From Flavobacteriaceae bacterium (GTDB lineage: Bacteria; Bacteroidota; Bacteroidia; Flavobacteriales; Flavobacteriaceae), in contig JABDPL010000079.1 in assembly GCA_013042825.1 (NCBI GenBank), forward strand, positions 1 to 6,467: 6,467 bases of DNA. The letters are read 5' to 3'. Below, piece by piece: positions 1 through 5,884 of the stretch. Numbering within the stretch: the first letter of the stretch is position 1; every line of letters begins with the position of its first letter. The notes under the pieces were generated by a model, which was not told where the DNA came from, ran no database searches, and was given only the letters and a program-made list of their open reading frames with translations. A program made the translations under genes and the position numbers.

Positions 1-516
1 GTCCCCAACTGGACAGAGATCAAGGACCTAATCGATGTGCTTATATGGCCATTAACTCTGATAATTTGTTTTATGATCTTCCGCAAGCAATTGCGGGAAC
101 TAATCGGAAAAGTTGGATCTTTCAAAGCGACAAAAGACGGTCTGGAAATGACTTTCCAGGATAAGCTTGAAAGCATTCAGACCTTGCCTGCTTTAAAAGC
201 TGTGGGAGGCATTTCTAAATCCGGCGGTCAAATAAAAATCAAGGGCAGTAAGGCTAAATCACCTTATGAAGAACTTTTGGAATTAAGGGATGTACTGAAC
301 AGCAAGATTGTCGGCAAAGCGAGAGGATTAAAAATTGAAACCGACAATATGTCTAATATTGCTATAAGTGATAAACTTAAAGAGGTTGGCGGAATTACAC
401 TGCAACAAGCAAAGGCATTTAAGGCACTGATCGACTTGACCAATTCAGCAAGTCCGAAAATTACGCAAGCCCAGGTCAACGAGGTGAGAAGCCTGGTCAA
501 TAATTTAGATATTTAG
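1..516 (+). CDS. Membrane-anchored protein with C-terminal helical (DUF4145/HEPN-like?) domain, 5' end outside window
   Basis: The reading frame is open from base 1 to the TAG at 514-516, giving 171 visible residues. A GTG at 37 could be read as a start, but it falls just before the hydrophobic segment, and the 12 upstream in-frame residues (NWTEIKDLID and neighbours) look like the usual lead-in to an N-terminal anchor, so the true start is probably left of the window. Visible residues ~12-27 (LIWPLTLIICFMIF) form one transmembrane helix followed by a basic stretch (RKQLREL), suggesting the rest is cytoplasmic. Residues ~39-52 (FKATKDGLEMTF) look like a short beta unit often seen after such anchors. 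Residues ~85-171 are helical, from PYEELLELRD to the end, with a layout recalling DUF4145/HEPN-like domains. The visible part contains no histidine, so the Rx4-6H motif of HEPN RNases is absent. It lies 19 bases upstream of the caspase gene and is probably in the same operon. The exact family is not recognised; an adaptor or scaffold role is inference. Confidence 0.75.
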   Translation, partial: VPNWTEIKDLIDVLIWPLTLIICFMIFRKQLRELIGKVGSFKATKDGLEMTFQDKLESIQTLPALKAVGGISKSGGQIKIKGSKAKSPYEELLELRDVLNSKIVGKARGLKIETDNMSNIAISDKLKEVGGITLQQAKAFKALIDLTNSASPKITQAQVNEVRSLVNNLDI

Positions 517-535
517 AATAAACCATACATTTAAT

Positions 536-2815
536 ATGATTCAATCAAAAATTCTTGAAAATTCATATGCCCTCCTCATAGGAATCGGGGCCGACCTGAA
601 GGCTTCTGTAACCGATGCAACAGCTATTTACAACGTTCTGGCCGATCCTACCCTCTGTGGGTATAAGGAGGAGAATATCATATTATTAACCGAAGAGAAA
701 GCTACCAAAAATGGCATTTTAGAAGGATTAGATCGTCTTATTGAGATGACGAACGATGAATCTTCGGTACTGATTTTTTATTCGGGCCATGGCGGGCGAA
801 CGCCATGGGAGGATAAAGTTATTTACTGGCTTCAACCCAATGACCATAACCCGGAAAATCAGGTCTATATAGATTCAGTAGATTTTCGGGAAAAGATATC
901 GAAAATGAAGGCCAAGCGACTGGTTTTATTGATGGATTGCTGTCATGCCGCTGGAATGACCAGCAGGCAGGATCAGGCTTCTTCCGACAGCAGTCTCCAG
1001 ACAAAGGCCGTGGATGAGAACCCCGAGGGCCTTGTTGACAATTTAGGACAGGATCATCAGACGGTCACTATTATGTCCTCTTGTCGGGATGACGAATTAT
1101 CCTGGATCATGGAAGGCGATATCAACAGCCTGTTTACCAAATGCTTTATAGAAGCCCTTAAAGCTGAGAATAAGCGTTTCTTCGAAGATGAATATGTTCG
1201 GCTTACAGATGCCGTCAACTATATTTTCGACAGGGTTCCGAAGAGGCAACCCAAACAAAATCCCTTTATGAACCTAAAACTCTATGATAATTTTCCATTG
1301 AGTTTTATTCCGGAAAACCGTCGCTCAGATGTCCTGCCACCCATTGAGGCTCAGCCGGTCGACGATGGCTCACCCACGCCTGGCGAAACTGAGGCTCAAA
1401 AGAGTCCTGCCGAGGATACAACTACCGCAAAAGAGGTCACCTCCTGGAGAGAGGATGATCGAAATAATAATCTCGTATTGTTTATACATGGCTTTTCAGG
1501 TGAAGCAACCGATACATTCGGAAAAATTCCAGAGCTGCTCATGGACGATCCCAGGATGAATGGATGGGATATCAAACCCATAGGCTATTCCCCAAAGATT
1601 AAACCGGAATTAGGTAAAGATATCTGGGCAGCTAGTCTGGATATCAAGAAGATCGCCATGTATCTGGAGTCCTGTATGAAATATAAGTTCAAAAAATATG
1701 ACAGAATCGCGATCGTAGCCCATAGCCTTGGCGGTCTGGTAGCCCAGCAAGCTCTGGTAAGGCTGAAGCAGGAACAACTCGATAAGATCTGCCATCTCGT
1801 GCTGCTGGGTACACCAAGCAATGGCCTCGATGCTGAACTCATCAAAAAAGAATGGAATAATAAATATGCCGAAATGAGTAGTGATGGTGAATTTATCACC
1901 AAGCTCCGCGCAGACTGGAATGAAAAGTTTGGGAAAAAACCGCCTTTTAAATTAAGAGTAGCAGCTGCACTGGATGACCAGTATGTGGATATGGAATCCT
2001 GCTTTGCCGATTTCGATGAGAATGTTTGCGAGATGGTAGATGGTGACCATTTACGGATGGTAAAACCTAAGGATCAGGACGACGATTGTTATAATTTGAT
2101 ACTATCTACCCTTGTGGAGTACGGCTTCTTCAATCAATTCACCGATAAGGAAGAGATCAATCTCGCCATGGGCAAATATAATAGTGTAATCAAGAGCCTG
2201 CTTCCGCGAAAAGATGAACTCGATGCCAATGGCATAAGGCAACTCATTTTTGCCCTGGAAGGTATGGACAAACGCGACCGAGCGGTCGAAATTCTGGAAA
2301 AACACCCGGTTGCGAAAGGCAATACCGACCTAATGGGAATCCTCGGTGGTCGCTACAAGAGAGCATATTTGAAAAGCTATAAAAAAGAGGACGCCGACAA
2401 GGCTATTTCCTATTATAGCAAGGCCCTTGAAATAGCCACGGAGCGAAAGGATCACGCACAAATATATTATCAGGCTATCAACCTGGCATTCCTTTATCTC
2501 GTTGCTTATAACGATAATCAGAAATGCATGGATAATGCTCAAATTGCGAAAGACTCCGCCGAAAACGAAGAGGACAATCTTTGGAAGTTGGCGACACTTG
2601 GGGAATGTTATGTATATTTCCATGCGTTTGACGAAGCCAAGAAATACTATACAAGAGCAGCTCAAATGGCCAATATCAGGCAAAAGCTTTCTATATATAC
2701 CAATGCCCATACCGGATATCTGGCCTGGCGGAGTGGTGGATTTACGAAAGGACCTGAACTACAGCAAGAGACCGATGAGTTCCTGAGGTTCCTGAATCAA
2801 ACCTTCCTGAGTTAG
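536..2815 (+). CDS. Caspase-like protease (C14) / alpha-beta hydrolase / TPR-S-like fusion protein
   Basis: A 759-residue soluble three-domain protein with no signal peptide or membrane helix. Residues ~8-257 are a caspase-like p20 domain: the start YALLIGIG is typical, His85 lies in FYSGHGG (81-87) after a hydrophobic strand, and Cys136 lies in LLMDCCHAAG (131-140), giving the expected His/Cys dyad. A P/E/T-rich linker follows (~260-305). Residues ~312-530 are an alpha/beta hydrolase: FIHGF (316-320), nucleophile elbow AHSLGG with Ser397, LLGTPSNG (423-430), probable acid Asp480 or Asp481, and His505 in DGDHLRMVKP. Residues ~540-740 are helical repeats. The motifs YYQAINLA (644-651), ATLGECYVYF (686-695) and AKKYYTRAAQMA (701-712) match my recollection of the TRAFs-binding/TPR-S domain (DUF4071) also found in animal ASK1 kinases. 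The ATG at 536 follows an A/T-rich leader 19 bases after the previous stop, and the caspase fold begins about 10 residues in. Likely role (inference): a sensor-effector of a cell-suicide or antiphage system. Substrates are unknown. Confidence 0.9.
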   Translation: MIQSKILENSYALLIGIGADLKASVTDATAIYNVLADPTLCGYKEENIILLTEEKATKNGILEGLDRLIEMTNDESSVLIFYSGHGGRTPWEDKVIYWLQPNDHNPENQVYIDSVDFREKISKMKAKRLVLLMDCCHAAGMTSRQDQASSDSSLQTKAVDENPEGLVDNLGQDHQTVTIMSSCRDDELSWIMEGDINSLFTKCFIEALKAENKRFFEDEYVRLTDAVNYIFDRVPKRQPKQNPFMNLKLYDNFPLSFIPENRRSDVLPPIEAQPVDDGSPTPGETEAQKSPAEDTTTAKEVTSWREDDRNNNLVLFIHGFSGEATDTFGKIPELLMDDPRMNGWDIKPIGYSPKIKPELGKDIWAASLDIKKIAMYLESCMKYKFKKYDRIAIVAHSLGGLVAQQALVRLKQEQLDKICHLVLLGTPSNGLDAELIKKEWNNKYAEMSSDGEFITKLRADWNEKFGKKPPFKLRVAAALDDQYVDMESCFADFDENVCEMVDGDHLRMVKPKDQDDDCYNLILSTLVEYGFFNQFTDKEEINLAMGKYNSVIKSLLPRKDELDANGIRQLIFALEGMDKRDRAVEILEKHPVAKGNTDLMGILGGRYKRAYLKSYKKEDADKAISYYSKALEIATERKDHAQIYYQAINLAFLYLVAYNDNQKCMDNAQIAKDSAENEEDNLWKLATLGECYVYFHAFDEAKKYYTRAAQMANIRQKLSIYTNAHTGYLAWRSGGFTKGPELQQETDEFLRFLNQTFLS

Positions 2816-2817
2816 TT

Positions 2818-3042
2818 ATGATACGGTTTAAGCAATATGATAATCCCGATATGGAATTCAGGCAAGCCGTTAAAAAGCCGATTATCATAAAATGTTTTCA
2901 AATGAATGAACCCTTTGAAGTTGAAACTATGGAGGGATTGATGAGAGGTGAAAAGGGCGACTGGCTTATGAAAGGTGTTTCGGGTGAACTCTATCCATGT
3001 GCAAATAATATTTTTTTGAAATCCTATGATATCGTCGAATAA
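2818..3042 (+). CDS. Small PGDYG-like protein resembling phage-encoded proteins
   Basis: A 74-residue protein starting 2 bases after the caspase-gene stop, so probably translationally coupled. After a ~15-residue lead (possible alternative start at Met12, base 2851), the sequence follows a compact all-beta pattern familiar from many small phage and prophage proteins: KKPIIIKCFQM (19-29), a 'V-E-T-x-E-G' strand (35-40), GDWLMKGVSGELYPC (47-61) and a terminal IFLKSYD (65-71). Phage relatives typically read as R/KKPV-x-I-x-A followed by GD(Y/W)-I-x-x-G-x-x-G-E-x-Y-P-C-K-P-D-I-F-x-x-(T/S)-Y. No catalytic residues are evident and no biochemical function is firmly known for this type. Its place inside an apparent conflict operon suggests a regulator, decoy or ligand-binding partner, which is inference. 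An open frame on the opposite strand (2812-3060) overlaps it but has no recognisable features. Confidence 0.8.
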   Translation: MIRFKQYDNPDMEFRQAVKKPIIIKCFQMNEPFEVETMEGLMRGEKGDWLMKGVSGELYPCANNIFLKSYDIVE

Positions 3043-3060
3043 GTCGAAATTTTTGTACAT

Positions 3061-3073
3061 TTAATTCAATTAA
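3061..3073. repeat. 13-bp AT-rich perfect inverted repeat in intergenic gap
   Basis: TTAATTCAATTAA consists of two 6-base complementary arms around a single C, so it is symmetric on both strands. It lies in the largest gap of the operon (52 bases, 3043-3094), 21 bases before the TIR gene start. It could be a regulator half-site pair near an internal promoter, but in such AT-rich sequence it may be chance. I could not place a convincing Bacteroidota promoter (TTG, then TAnnTTTG); TACATTTA at 3056-3063 resembles the -7 box only loosely and has no matching -33 element. Confidence 0.25.
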
Positions 3074-3094
3074 TCCAACCAAACTCCCTTAAAA

Positions 3095-3949
3095 ATGGCG
3101 ACAGATTCAATATTTGTTAGTTATTCAAGTAAAGACCGTCCGTTTGCCACAAGTCTTACCAATAAGTTAAAAGAATTAGGTGCGGAGGTCTGGATAGACC
3201 AGGATGGTATAGGACTGGGCACGAACTGGGATAATTCAATCGAAGATGCTCTTGAAACTTCTAACATTTTGCTGCTTCTTATTTCAAGTACCGCAGTAGC
3301 ATCAGGAAATGTCCAGGATGAAGTTTCAATATTCAAGGAAGAAGGTAAACGAATAGTTCCCATTATGATCGAACAATGTGAACTCCCTATGCGCTGGAAA
3401 CGGATGCAGTATGCCGACTTTACCTCTACACCTGAAAAAGCTATGCGCAGAGTCCTTGATGCCCTGGGCCTTAATTCGGAAGAGTCAGATAAATTCATGG
3501 ATCTCCAGGAAAAGCTAAAACGTAACAAGGCTGCAGAAGCACAGGAAACCACGGGTGATGAACAACAAGGCGATCAACCCGAGGTAAAAGTCGCGGCACT
3601 ACTCATTTCCGAACCTGAAATCGACATGGCTGCCGAAATGCACAAAAAGGGAATTCGCAAGAATTGGATGATTATTGGATTTATTGCCGCCTGCAGCGTC
3701 ATTCTACTGGTATTAATGCTGACAGTTTTTAAAGAATCAGTAAACATTTGGATGGCTATAATTGGAAGTTTATTGATCAATCTGTTATCTATTAAACCGT
3801 ATGGCAATATTACCAAACGCTCTCAAAATATTGAACTTATCGATTTACTCAAATTAAAGAGGGACCGATTAATCCGGATTTTGAATAAGCTTTCGGAGGA
3901 TGAGATAGATAAGTTTAATACCGAATTCAAAAATTACGTCACCCTGTAA
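3095..3949 (+). CDS. TIR-domain protein with two C-terminal transmembrane helices
   Basis: 284 residues. Residues ~4-125 are a TIR domain of the bacterial TIR_2 type: first strand IFVSYSSKD (6-14), helix A ending in LGAEVWID (28-35), BB-loop region QDGIGLGTNWDNSIEDAL (36-53), strand NILLLLISS (57-65), and VQDEVSIF (73-80). Glu76 aligns with the catalytic glutamate of NAD-cleaving TIR domains such as SARM1, followed by the strand KRIVPIMIE. A charged, probably disordered linker spans ~127-165. Two hydrophobic helices follow, ~191-212 and ~216-233, separated by a very short turn (KES), forming a hairpin that leaves both ends cytoplasmic. A basic helical tail (~240-284) ends the protein. The ATG at 3095 is placed directly before the first TIR strand. 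The family is known to hydrolyse or cyclise NAD+ or to act as a signalling adaptor; membrane tethering of a TIR effector beside a caspase fusion suggests a shared death or defence pathway (inference). Confidence 0.9.
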   Translation: MATDSIFVSYSSKDRPFATSLTNKLKELGAEVWIDQDGIGLGTNWDNSIEDALETSNILLLLISSTAVASGNVQDEVSIFKEEGKRIVPIMIEQCELPMRWKRMQYADFTSTPEKAMRRVLDALGLNSEESDKFMDLQEKLKRNKAAEAQETTGDEQQGDQPEVKVAALLISEPEIDMAAEMHKKGIRKNWMIIGFIAACSVILLVLMLTVFKESVNIWMAIIGSLLINLLSIKPYGNITKRSQNIELIDLLKLKRDRLIRILNKLSEDEIDKFNTEFKNYVTL

Positions 3950-3960
3950 TACCAACCGAA

Positions 3961-4641
3961 ATGAAAAGAATAGACGATAAAATCAAAGAAATAGAAAAAA
4001 AAGAAAAAAGAAATAATGTTCTTTTTATTGCCTTCATCATAGTTGTTGTGGCATTTATGGGGTATGCGCTTCAAGCTGAAAAGGCAAAAAAAGCGAAAGA
4101 CGACGAGATTAATGAACTCGGCCAAACCCTCGAGGAAGCCAATGATAGTTTACAGGATCTGAACGTACAATTACAGAATACAATCGAGACCCTGAAACAA
4201 AGCCTTACTCCCCAGGGATTCTGGGATGATGTCAAAAAAGATGGTTCAGCGCAGGCATATATCGATTATCTTACCCAGAAAAAGATCAATATTTTACATC
4301 CGGATGAAGGGTTGGAAAAATTAAAAAATGATGCCAAGGGAACAGAGGCCTGGCTGTTCTGCGGAAGGATGAATGGCAGCAATTTTAATGAAAGGATCTC
4401 AAAAGTAATCCTGCGGTCGGGGACAGAAGAGGATACTGATATTTCCAAAACCAAACCGGAAATAGGGGATATACTTGAAAATACTTCAAACAACAGGGAG
4501 ACCTATCGCAGATTCGGGTCTGGTAACGTTGTCCAGAATTCTAAAAACAACCCTGATAAAGCCTGGAAACGTGGAACCAGAGCTGTAGTGACCGACGTTC
4601 AGATGGGAGGAGATGCCGTATTTATCAAGATAAAATTCTAG
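3961..4641 (+). CDS. Single-pass membrane protein with coiled coil and C-terminal SH3-like beta domain
   Basis: 226 residues, 11 bases after the TIR gene. The N-terminus is highly charged and Lys-rich (1-18), followed by one transmembrane helix (~19-37, VLFIAFIIVVVAFMGYAL). With lysines on both sides the orientation is uncertain, although the more basic N-terminal side favours N-in with the C-terminal part outside the cytoplasmic membrane. Residues ~38-82 form a coiled coil (KAKDDEINELGQTLEEANDS region). Residues ~86-106, GFWDDVKKDGSAQAYIDYL, resemble the short 'W-x-x-(I/V)-(K)-x-(S/G)' plus 'Y-x-x-Y-L' helical repeats that often accompany bacterial caspases, but this is a weak resemblance. 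Residues ~128-226 look beta-rich: EAWLFCGRM, later PEIGDIL, and a final RGTRAVVTDVQMGGDAVFIKIKF-like strand pair, in the pattern of bacterial SH3-type domains (W-x-(Y/F)-x-G, P-x-x-G-D, then V-x-D-V). The family is not recognised with certainty. A sensor, scaffold or protease-substrate role is inference from the operon. Confidence 0.8.
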   Translation: MKRIDDKIKEIEKKEKRNNVLFIAFIIVVVAFMGYALQAEKAKKAKDDEINELGQTLEEANDSLQDLNVQLQNTIETLKQSLTPQGFWDDVKKDGSAQAYIDYLTQKKINILHPDEGLEKLKNDAKGTEAWLFCGRMNGSNFNERISKVILRSGTEEDTDISKTKPEIGDILENTSNNRETYRRFGSGNVVQNSKNNPDKAWKRGTRAVVTDVQMGGDAVFIKIKF

Positions 4642-4675
4642 ACAGAGCTTTTCATAACTTATTGAAAAACAGGAA

Positions 4676-5449
4676 ATGGAATACGTCCTGATCTGCCTGG
4701 TCGCTTTCCTGGCCTCGATACTAACCTTCTTCTCGGGATTCGGACTGGGAACCATACTCCTGCCCGTTTTTGCCTTCTTTTTCCCAATCGAGGTTGCAAT
4801 CGCGCTCACCGGGATCGTGCATTTCTTCAACAATATGTTCAAACTGACTCTCGTTGGAAGGAATGCCAGGAAAAAGGTACTGTTCTATTTTGGAGTACCG
4901 GCGGTGATAGCCGCTTTCCTGGGAGCAGTTCTCCTGGTAAATCTAACCGATATCCCATCCCTGACAAGCTATACAGTTTTCGGTAAAACCTACGAGATCA
5001 CTTGGGTGAATATTACAATAGGCGCATTATTATTAGCCTTTGCAATAATGGACCTTATACCATTTCTAAATCGGCTGAAATTTGAAAAGAAACATTTGCC
5101 CTTCGGTGGATTCCTAAGTGGCTTTTTCGGCGGTCTATCGGGCCATCAGGGGGCGTTGCGCTCAGCCTTCCTTATTCATGCCGGATTGAGCAAGGAAGCC
5201 TTCATAGGAACGGCAGTAGTTATTTCGTCCTTTATAGATCTAACCCGACTGTCGGTATATTCCACCCAGATCCTGAATATCGGGATTCGTGAGAATCTGC
5301 CGATGATATTGAGCGCAACAGTTGCAGCCATGATCGGTGCTTTTATCGGCAATAGACTGCTTAAAAAAATCACCCTGGAATTTATTCACAAGCTTGTTGC
5401 TATTCTTTTGATTGTTGTATCCCTGGCTATCGGTCTTGGTTTGATCTGA
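4676..5449 (+). CDS. TauE/SafE-family membrane permease (putative sulfite/anion exporter)
   Basis: 257 residues, almost wholly hydrophobic, with about eight transmembrane helices arranged as two similar halves, normal for the TauE/SafE family. The first half carries FFSGFGLGTILLPV (18-31) and the conserved ALTGIVHFFNNMFKL (43-57); the second carries the matching glycine-rich GGFLSGFFGGLSGHQGALRS (144-163). These two glycine motifs in corresponding halves are diagnostic. Members export sulfite, sulfoacetate or related organosulfur anions, but substrates are mostly untested and this one cannot be assigned from sequence. The ATG at 4676 immediately precedes the first helix; an AGGAA just upstream is too close to act as a ribosome site. 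It starts 34 bases after the membrane/SH3-like gene on the same strand, so read-through is possible, but the function looks unrelated and it may belong to the flanking core genome. It converges with the YjbQ gene. Confidence 0.9.
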   Translation: MEYVLICLVAFLASILTFFSGFGLGTILLPVFAFFFPIEVAIALTGIVHFFNNMFKLTLVGRNARKKVLFYFGVPAVIAAFLGAVLLVNLTDIPSLTSYTVFGKTYEITWVNITIGALLLAFAIMDLIPFLNRLKFEKKHLPFGGFLSGFFGGLSGHQGALRSAFLIHAGLSKEAFIGTAVVISSFIDLTRLSVYSTQILNIGIRENLPMILSATVAAMIGAFIGNRLLKKITLEFIHKLVAILLIVVSLAIGLGLI

Positions 5450-5458
5450 TTTTCAAAA
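5450..5458. other. Nine-base convergent gap TTTTCAAAA
   Basis: The only sequence between the TGA of the permease gene and the TAG (minus strand) of the YjbQ gene is the symmetric TTTTCAAAA. I see no GC-rich stem followed by a T-run on either strand in or next to it, so the two convergent transcripts must end within each other's coding region, through a non-canonical or Rho-dependent mechanism, or overlap. Confidence 0.5.
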
Positions 5459-5881
5459 CTAGTTGCCATAAGCCGTAAGTACCAGCTTTCGGGATCCTCC
5501 GTGATCACGGTGCTCACACAGATAAATACCCTGCCAGGTGCCCAGGTTCAGCCTGCCGTTGGTTATCGGTATCTGAATAGCCGATCCCATCATTGAGGCC
5601 TTGATATGCGCCGGCATATCGTCAGGACCCTCCATGGTGTGCCTGTAGTAAGTGGCATTTTCAGGAACCATGACATTCATATGACTTTCAAAATCAGACA
5701 AGACGGTTGGATCGGCGTTTTCGTTTATCGTTAAACTGGCCGAGGTGTGTTTGATAAAAACATGCAGAAAACCAAGGTTAATGATCTTGATCTCAGGAAA
5801 GTTTTCAAGTATTTCTGATGTGATCAAATGGAATCCCCTGCGCTGGGGTTTGAGTTTGATCTCAACCTGGAATACATGCAT
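5459..5881 (-). CDS. YjbQ/UPF0047-family protein (secondary thiamine-phosphate synthase family)
   Basis: 140 residues, the full normal length for this compact family. The conserved signatures are all present: HTSASLTINENADP (45-58), HTMEGPDDMPAHIK (81-94) and GTWQGIYLCEHRDHGGSRKL (114-133). The conserved histidines (His45, His81, His92, His124, His127) and acidic residues are those expected around the family's metal/ligand pocket. Escherichia coli YjbQ has weak thiamine-phosphate synthase activity, which gave the family its name; the physiological role is uncertain, so the name should be read as a family label. The start at 5881 follows the stop of the upstream minus-strand gene after 3 bases (5882-5884), so the two are almost certainly co-transcribed and perhaps translationally coupled. 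No truncation or unusual residue is seen. Confidence 0.95.
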   Translation of the reverse strand: MHVFQVEIKLKPQRRGFHLITSEILENFPEIKIINLGFLHVFIKHTSASLTINENADPTVLSDFESHMNVMVPENATYYRHTMEGPDDMPAHIKASMMGSAIQIPITNGRLNLGTWQGIYLCEHRDHGGSRKLVLTAYGN

Positions 5882-5884
5882 CTA

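Noticed and set aside
2330..2710. 126-codon minus-strand open frame inside the caspase fusion gene
   Set aside because: It lies opposite the TPR-like region, whose + strand translation carries clear repeat motifs; the antisense frame is a shadow.
2812..3060. 82-codon minus-strand open frame opposite the small PGDYG-like gene
   Set aside because: The + strand frame has a recognisable conserved pattern and coupling to the caspase gene; the antisense product shows no family resemblance.
3121..3552. 143-codon minus-strand open frame opposite the TIR domain
   Set aside because: The TIR domain on the + strand is unambiguous; the antisense product is Ser/Arg-rich with no recognisable motif.
4486..4842. 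118-codon minus-strand open frame spanning the gap between the SH3-like and permease genes
   Set aside because: It overlaps two well-supported + strand genes and has no domain pattern.
5499..5510. Perfect 12-bp palindrome CCGTGATCACGG
   Set aside because: It lies within the conserved HRDHGG codons of the YjbQ gene, so protein conservation explains it; no T-run follows to make it a terminator.
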